A stretch of 47,063 bases of DNA from Chloroflexota bacterium (GTDB taxonomy: Bacteria > Chloroflexota > UBA6077 > CF-72). The position numbers were made by a program, and so were the translations under genes. Under the pieces are notes generated by a model, which did not search any database, was not told where the DNA came from, and saw only the letters and a list, made by a program, of their open reading frames with translations. Below, piece after piece: positions 44,226 through 47,063 of this stretch (position 1 is the first letter of the stretch; every line of letters starts with the position of its first letter). The DNA lies in contig JAFAOS010000397.1 of assembly GCA_019247515.1 (NCBI GenBank), positions 1-47,063 on the forward strand, read 5' to 3'.

Positions 44226-46345
44226 GCCGAGGCTGCGATATGGGGCTGAGAAGGCCCGGGGCGAACCTCGCCAGCCGGCGGGTAGGGAATGCGCGGGTGA
44301 TAGATACCTGTCAACAGCGTGACGAAGGACTGCTTGATGCGCGTGAGATCGCGCAACGTCAGGTTGCAGTCGTCGAACTGACCTTCCTCGAGTCGCTGGT
44401 GGATGATGCGCTCGACGAGCTGCTCGATCGCCTCGCGCGAATGGTCGCGCGCGGCGCGCGCGGCGGCCTCGGTGCTGTCCGAGAGCATCAGGATGGCGGC
44501 TTCGCGACTCTGCGGGCGCGGCCCGGGGTAGGTGAAGAGGGCGGCGTCGACGGTCTCGCTGGTCCGCTCGGCAGCCTGCTGATAGAAGAAGCTGATGGTC
44601 CGCGTACCGTGGTGCTCGGGGATCATCTCGCGAATGCGCGGCGGCAGTGCGTACTTCTCGGCCAGCTTGACCCCGTCGGTGACGTGGGCGGCGATGACCT
44701 GGGCGGAGGCCTGCGGGTCGAGCGTGTCGTGGACGTTGGCGTTGGTGTCGGCCTGATTTTCGATGAACGCCCACGGGCGCTCGAGCTTGCCGATGTCGTG
44801 GTAGTAGGCGGCGACGCGGACGAGCAGTGAATCGGCGCCGATGACTTCGGCGGCACGCTCGGCCAGATTGCCAACCATGATGCTGTGGTGATAGGTGCCG
44901 GGCGCCTCCATGAGCAGTCGACGCAGGAGTGGCTGGGTGGGATTGGCCAGCTCGAGCAATTGCACGGTCGTCAGGATGCCGAACATGCGCCCGAGCACCG
45001 CGAAGCTGCCCACGGCCAGGAGCGAAGACAGAACGCCGTTGACGACGAGCTCGAAGGCGACGATCGAGAGCATGCCGTAGTCGTCGGATCTGCCCGCCAG
45101 GAAGAACGCGCCGTACGCCGCGAGCATGACCAGCCCAACGGCGCCGCCCGCGACGAAGTAGGCGATCAGGCGCTCCTTGCGCCAGACGGCGAGGGCGCCG
45201 ACCATCGTGCCGACCAGCGCGATGACACCAATCTCGAGACTGGCCCCGGCGATCCAGGCCAGCAAGATCGAGAGCATGATGCCCACGGCCACGGCCAGCT
45301 GCGCGTCCAGCAGGATCGCCACCAGCATGCTCACCGCTGGCAGCGGGAAGATATAGGCCCAGAGTGGATGCCCGGGGATGATCATGCGCGCCGCCACGGT
45401 GGCGATCACGATCAGCCCGGCGAGCAAGCCCACGCGTCGATCGCGATAGAGCAGCGGTCGGTCGAAGTTCCAGATGAACGCCGCCAGCACGCCCATCAGC
45501 GTGAACGACAGCAGCGCGGCGGCGGCGACCCCCTGCCAGTCGACCTCGGGGTTCCGCAAGCCCAGCGCTTCGAGCGCCTCGATCTCGAGCGGGCCGACGA
45601 CCTGCCCATCGCGGACGACGGTCTGCCCGCGGGCGTAGGTTTGCTCGACGGGCGCGACCGCCTCACGGGCGTCCTGCTGCGCGCGGGCGGTCGCGTCGGC
45701 ATTCATGACCTGATTGACAAGAATGAAGCGCTGCACCAGGTCGACGACGACGGCACGGTCGGCGTCCGAGAAGAACGGGCTGACGCGCAGCGGGACGTCG
45801 TTGCGGACCTCGTCGACGCCACTGTCGGGGATGCGGTCCTTCATGATGTCCTGGAGGACCCGCTGGGCTTCGTTGGCGATGGTCGACCAGTGATAGTCGT
45901 CCAGGCTGGCCAGCGCTCGGGCAGTGGTGTCGCTCAGGGGTGGGGTCACCAGCTGAGCGATGGCCTGTTGCCTGGTGTTGAGATCGGGCCGCGTGGTATC
46001 GCCGCGCACCACGTTGATGGCCTGAATCAGGTCCGCCAGGCCGCGTGTCTGCTGCGCGATCACGTCTCGATTGAGCTCGATGACGGGCGGCACCTGGGCG
46101 GCGGCCGCGTCGCGCGCCTGGCGGGTGCGAATCTGGCTGATGTAGGTGATCGCCCGCGGCGCCTTGATCGCGACCGCGGCGACGTCGCCCTCCTTGACGT
46201 CGTAGACGCGCGGCAGGAGATCAACGCTGAGGACCACGGTGAGCAACACCGCGGTCAACACGCCGACACCGACAGCAAACCCGACTCGCGGGCGTGGCCC
46301 ACTCCGGGTCGCCGCCGGCGGGGCGGTCTTGTGCACGAGGCGCAT
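44222..46345 (-). CDS. pgpH: 7TM-HD cyclic-di-AMP phosphodiesterase, PgpH family
   Basis: A 707-residue membrane protein. It has an N-terminal helix (VGFAVGVGVLTAVLLTVVLS), a large extracellular 7TM-HD sensor part (about 55-270), then seven membrane helices (about 275-470) and a cytoplasmic HD domain with YHHSIMVGNLAERAAE, YYHDIGKLERP and EHHGT metal-binding residues. Relatives degrade cyclic di-AMP. It heads the pgpH-ybeY-dgkA operon. ATG 46345; the spacer upstream holds a small palindrome (GTTAG-A-CTAAC at 46387-46397). Confidence 0.9.
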   Translation of the reverse strand: MRLVHKTAPPAATRSGPRPRVGFAVGVGVLTAVLLTVVLSVDLLPRVYDVKEGDVAAVAIKAPRAITYISQIRTRQARDAAAAQVPPVIELNRDVIAQQTRGLADLIQAINVVRGDTTRPDLNTRQQAIAQLVTPPLSDTTARALASLDDYHWSTIANEAQRVLQDIMKDRIPDSGVDEVRNDVPLRVSPFFSDADRAVVVDLVQRFILVNQVMNADATARAQQDAREAVAPVEQTYARGQTVVRDGQVVGPLEIEALEALGLRNPEVDWQGVAAAALLSFTLMGVLAAFIWNFDRPLLYRDRRVGLLAGLIVIATVAARMIIPGHPLWAYIFPLPAVSMLVAILLDAQLAVAVGIMLSILLAWIAGASLEIGVIALVGTMVGALAVWRKERLIAYFVAGGAVGLVMLAAYGAFFLAGRSDDYGMLSIVAFELVVNGVLSSLLAVGSFAVLGRMFGILTTVQLLELANPTQPLLRRLLMEAPGTYHHSIMVGNLAERAAEVIGADSLLVRVAAYYHDIGKLERPWAFIENQADTNANVHDTLDPQASAQVIAAHVTDGVKLAEKYALPPRIREMIPEHHGTRTISFFYQQAAERTSETVDAALFTYPGPRPQSREAAILMLSDSTEAAARAARDHSREAIEQLVERIIHQRLEEGQFDDCNLTLRDLTRIKQSFVTLLTGIYHPRIPYPPAGEVRPGPSQPHIAASA

Positions 46346-46469
46346 ATGAGCGATTAGCGGTTGGCCATTAGCTCTGGCTGGGCTACGTTAGACTAACACG
46401 CTACCGGCCTGGGGGACGCCGATCGCGGCTGATGACCAGTAGCTAAAGAGCTCGGAGCGAAACAACCAT

Positions 46470-46652
46470 ATGGCGCGTTGTGAGGAATGTAATCGCAAAG
46501 TAGAACAGCCGTCGCGGCACCTGGTGAATGGGCGCATCCTGTGCGGCATTCACGATCCGCGGCCGCCGCATGAACGGCAGACCCAGGAGCTGCCGCGAGA
46601 TCGGGTCGCGACACGGCGACCCACGGGCACGCCAACCGAAGCTGTCGGCTGA
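46470..46652 (+). CDS. Small putative zinc-binding protein
   Basis: A 60-residue protein, not assigned to a named family. The N-terminal half has CEEC at about 4-7 and ILCGIHD at about 24-30, a possible CxxC plus Cys/His zinc site; the rest is Arg/Pro rich and probably unstructured. ATG 46470 has GGAG about 12 bases upstream. It points away from pgpH and is followed by the LapA-like gene on the same strand. It could be spurious, but the Cys pattern and binding site support it. Confidence 0.5.
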   Translation: MARCEECNRKVEQPSRHLVNGRILCGIHDPRPPHERQTQELPRDRVATRRPTGTPTEAVG

Positions 46653-46716
46653 GCTTGTCCAGGCGCAGAACTGCCTCCTGGTTTTCGACCCGAGATCAGG
46701 CTGAGGACTGAGCATC

Positions 46717-47063
46717 GTGACACAGGTCATCGTTCTCCTGGCGCTGCTGTTCTCGATCGTCATCGCGATCTTCGCGGTGCAGAACACCACGGCTGTCGAC
46801 GTGCAGTTTGTGACGGTTCGCGCGCAGGCGGTCGCCGTCTCGGTGCTGGTGCTGATCGCCGCGGCGGCCGGCGCGGTGGTGATGCTGCTGCTGGGTGTGG
46901 CGCGCGAGGTGTCGCTGCGCTGGCAGCATCGCGCCGTGAATCAGCAGCTGAAGCAGGCGCAGGCGCGCGTTAAGGAGCTGGAAACGGCGCAAGCCGCCAC
47001 GGCGGCGGCGGCGCCCGAGACGACGGCGCTCACGGGCACGGCATCAGGTGAGACGCCGCCGCC
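46717..47063 (+). CDS. LapA-domain (DUF1049) membrane protein, 3' end outside window
   Basis: The first 115 residues of a protein whose end lies beyond the window. Two membrane helices (VIVLLALLFSIVIAIFAVQN and AVSVLVLIAAAAGAVVMLLL) flank the short NTTAVDVQFVTVRA segment, the LapA/DUF1049 pattern known from lipopolysaccharide assembly protein A and many small membrane proteins. A coiled-coil-like stretch (NQQLKQAQARVKELETA) and an Ala/Thr-rich tail follow. The start is GTG 46717 with GAGGA about 10 bases upstream. Function is unknown here. Confidence 0.8.
   Translation, partial: MTQVIVLLALLFSIVIAIFAVQNTTAVDVQFVTVRAQAVAVSVLVLIAAAAGAVVMLLLGVAREVSLRWQHRAVNQQLKQAQARVKELETAQAATAAAAPETTALTGTASGETPP

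Overview
This is a GC-rich bacterial chromosome segment with dense, mostly minus-strand operons, frequent GTG/TTG starts and 1-4 base gene overlaps. No rRNA, tRNA, CRISPR array or insertion sequence was recognised. Several features fit an uncultivated Chloroflexota-like organism: very high GC, a lipoprotein with an Ala/Ser/Pro linker, a perfect CIRCE site at hrcA-dnaJ, fused branched-chain permeases, and many genes with a -10-like box directly in front of the start codon. This taxonomic placement is inference; no marker gene was compared.

Layout. 1-11.7 kb is catabolic: two GlcG/HbpS-like genes (one broken by an in-frame TGA), a bicupin protein, a zinc-less medium-chain dehydrogenase, a KdpDE-type two-component pair without a Kdp pump, a tandem-domain CaiB/BaiF CoA-transferase, an SDR, a repeat-filled spacer, and glycolate oxidase subunits GlcD and GlcF. 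11.7-22.4 kb holds an amidohydrolase lacking the usual HxH, a TPR protein with an acidic tail, a complete branched-chain amino acid type ABC importer (binding protein, LivH, LivM, LivG, LivF), and a fused LivH-LivM permease on the other strand whose frame runs into livF. 22.4-30.9 kb carries an FMN-dependent alpha-hydroxy acid oxidase, a MidA-like methyltransferase, sucCD, a HIT protein, rsmE, prmA and a bifunctional aldolase/dehydrogenase.

The highlight is 31.1-38.5 kb: a lasso peptide operon in the order B1 (leader-binding), B2 (leader protease), K (HPr-kinase-like), C (macrolactam synthetase), A (precursor), D (ABC exporter), N (nucleotidyltransferase), followed by an ArsR-type regulator. 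The 55-residue precursor carries the full lasso leader pattern and a predicted 29-residue core with an 8-residue ring (Gly1 to Asp8), three Trp, two Cys in the tail and a C-terminal Ser. That Ser is the residue phosphorylated by K-type kinases in known clusters, so a phosphorylated and possibly further decorated lasso peptide is predicted.

38.5-47 kb is housekeeping: hrcA-dnaJ under CIRCE, divergent fabF-fabH, dgkA, ybeY and pgpH, a small zinc-binding-like protein and a LapA-domain protein cut by the window end. In many bacteria hrcA/dnaJ are followed by prmA-rsmE; here the lasso operon, the regulator and the aldolase gene lie between dnaJ and prmA on the same strand, which suggests insertion into a conserved locus.
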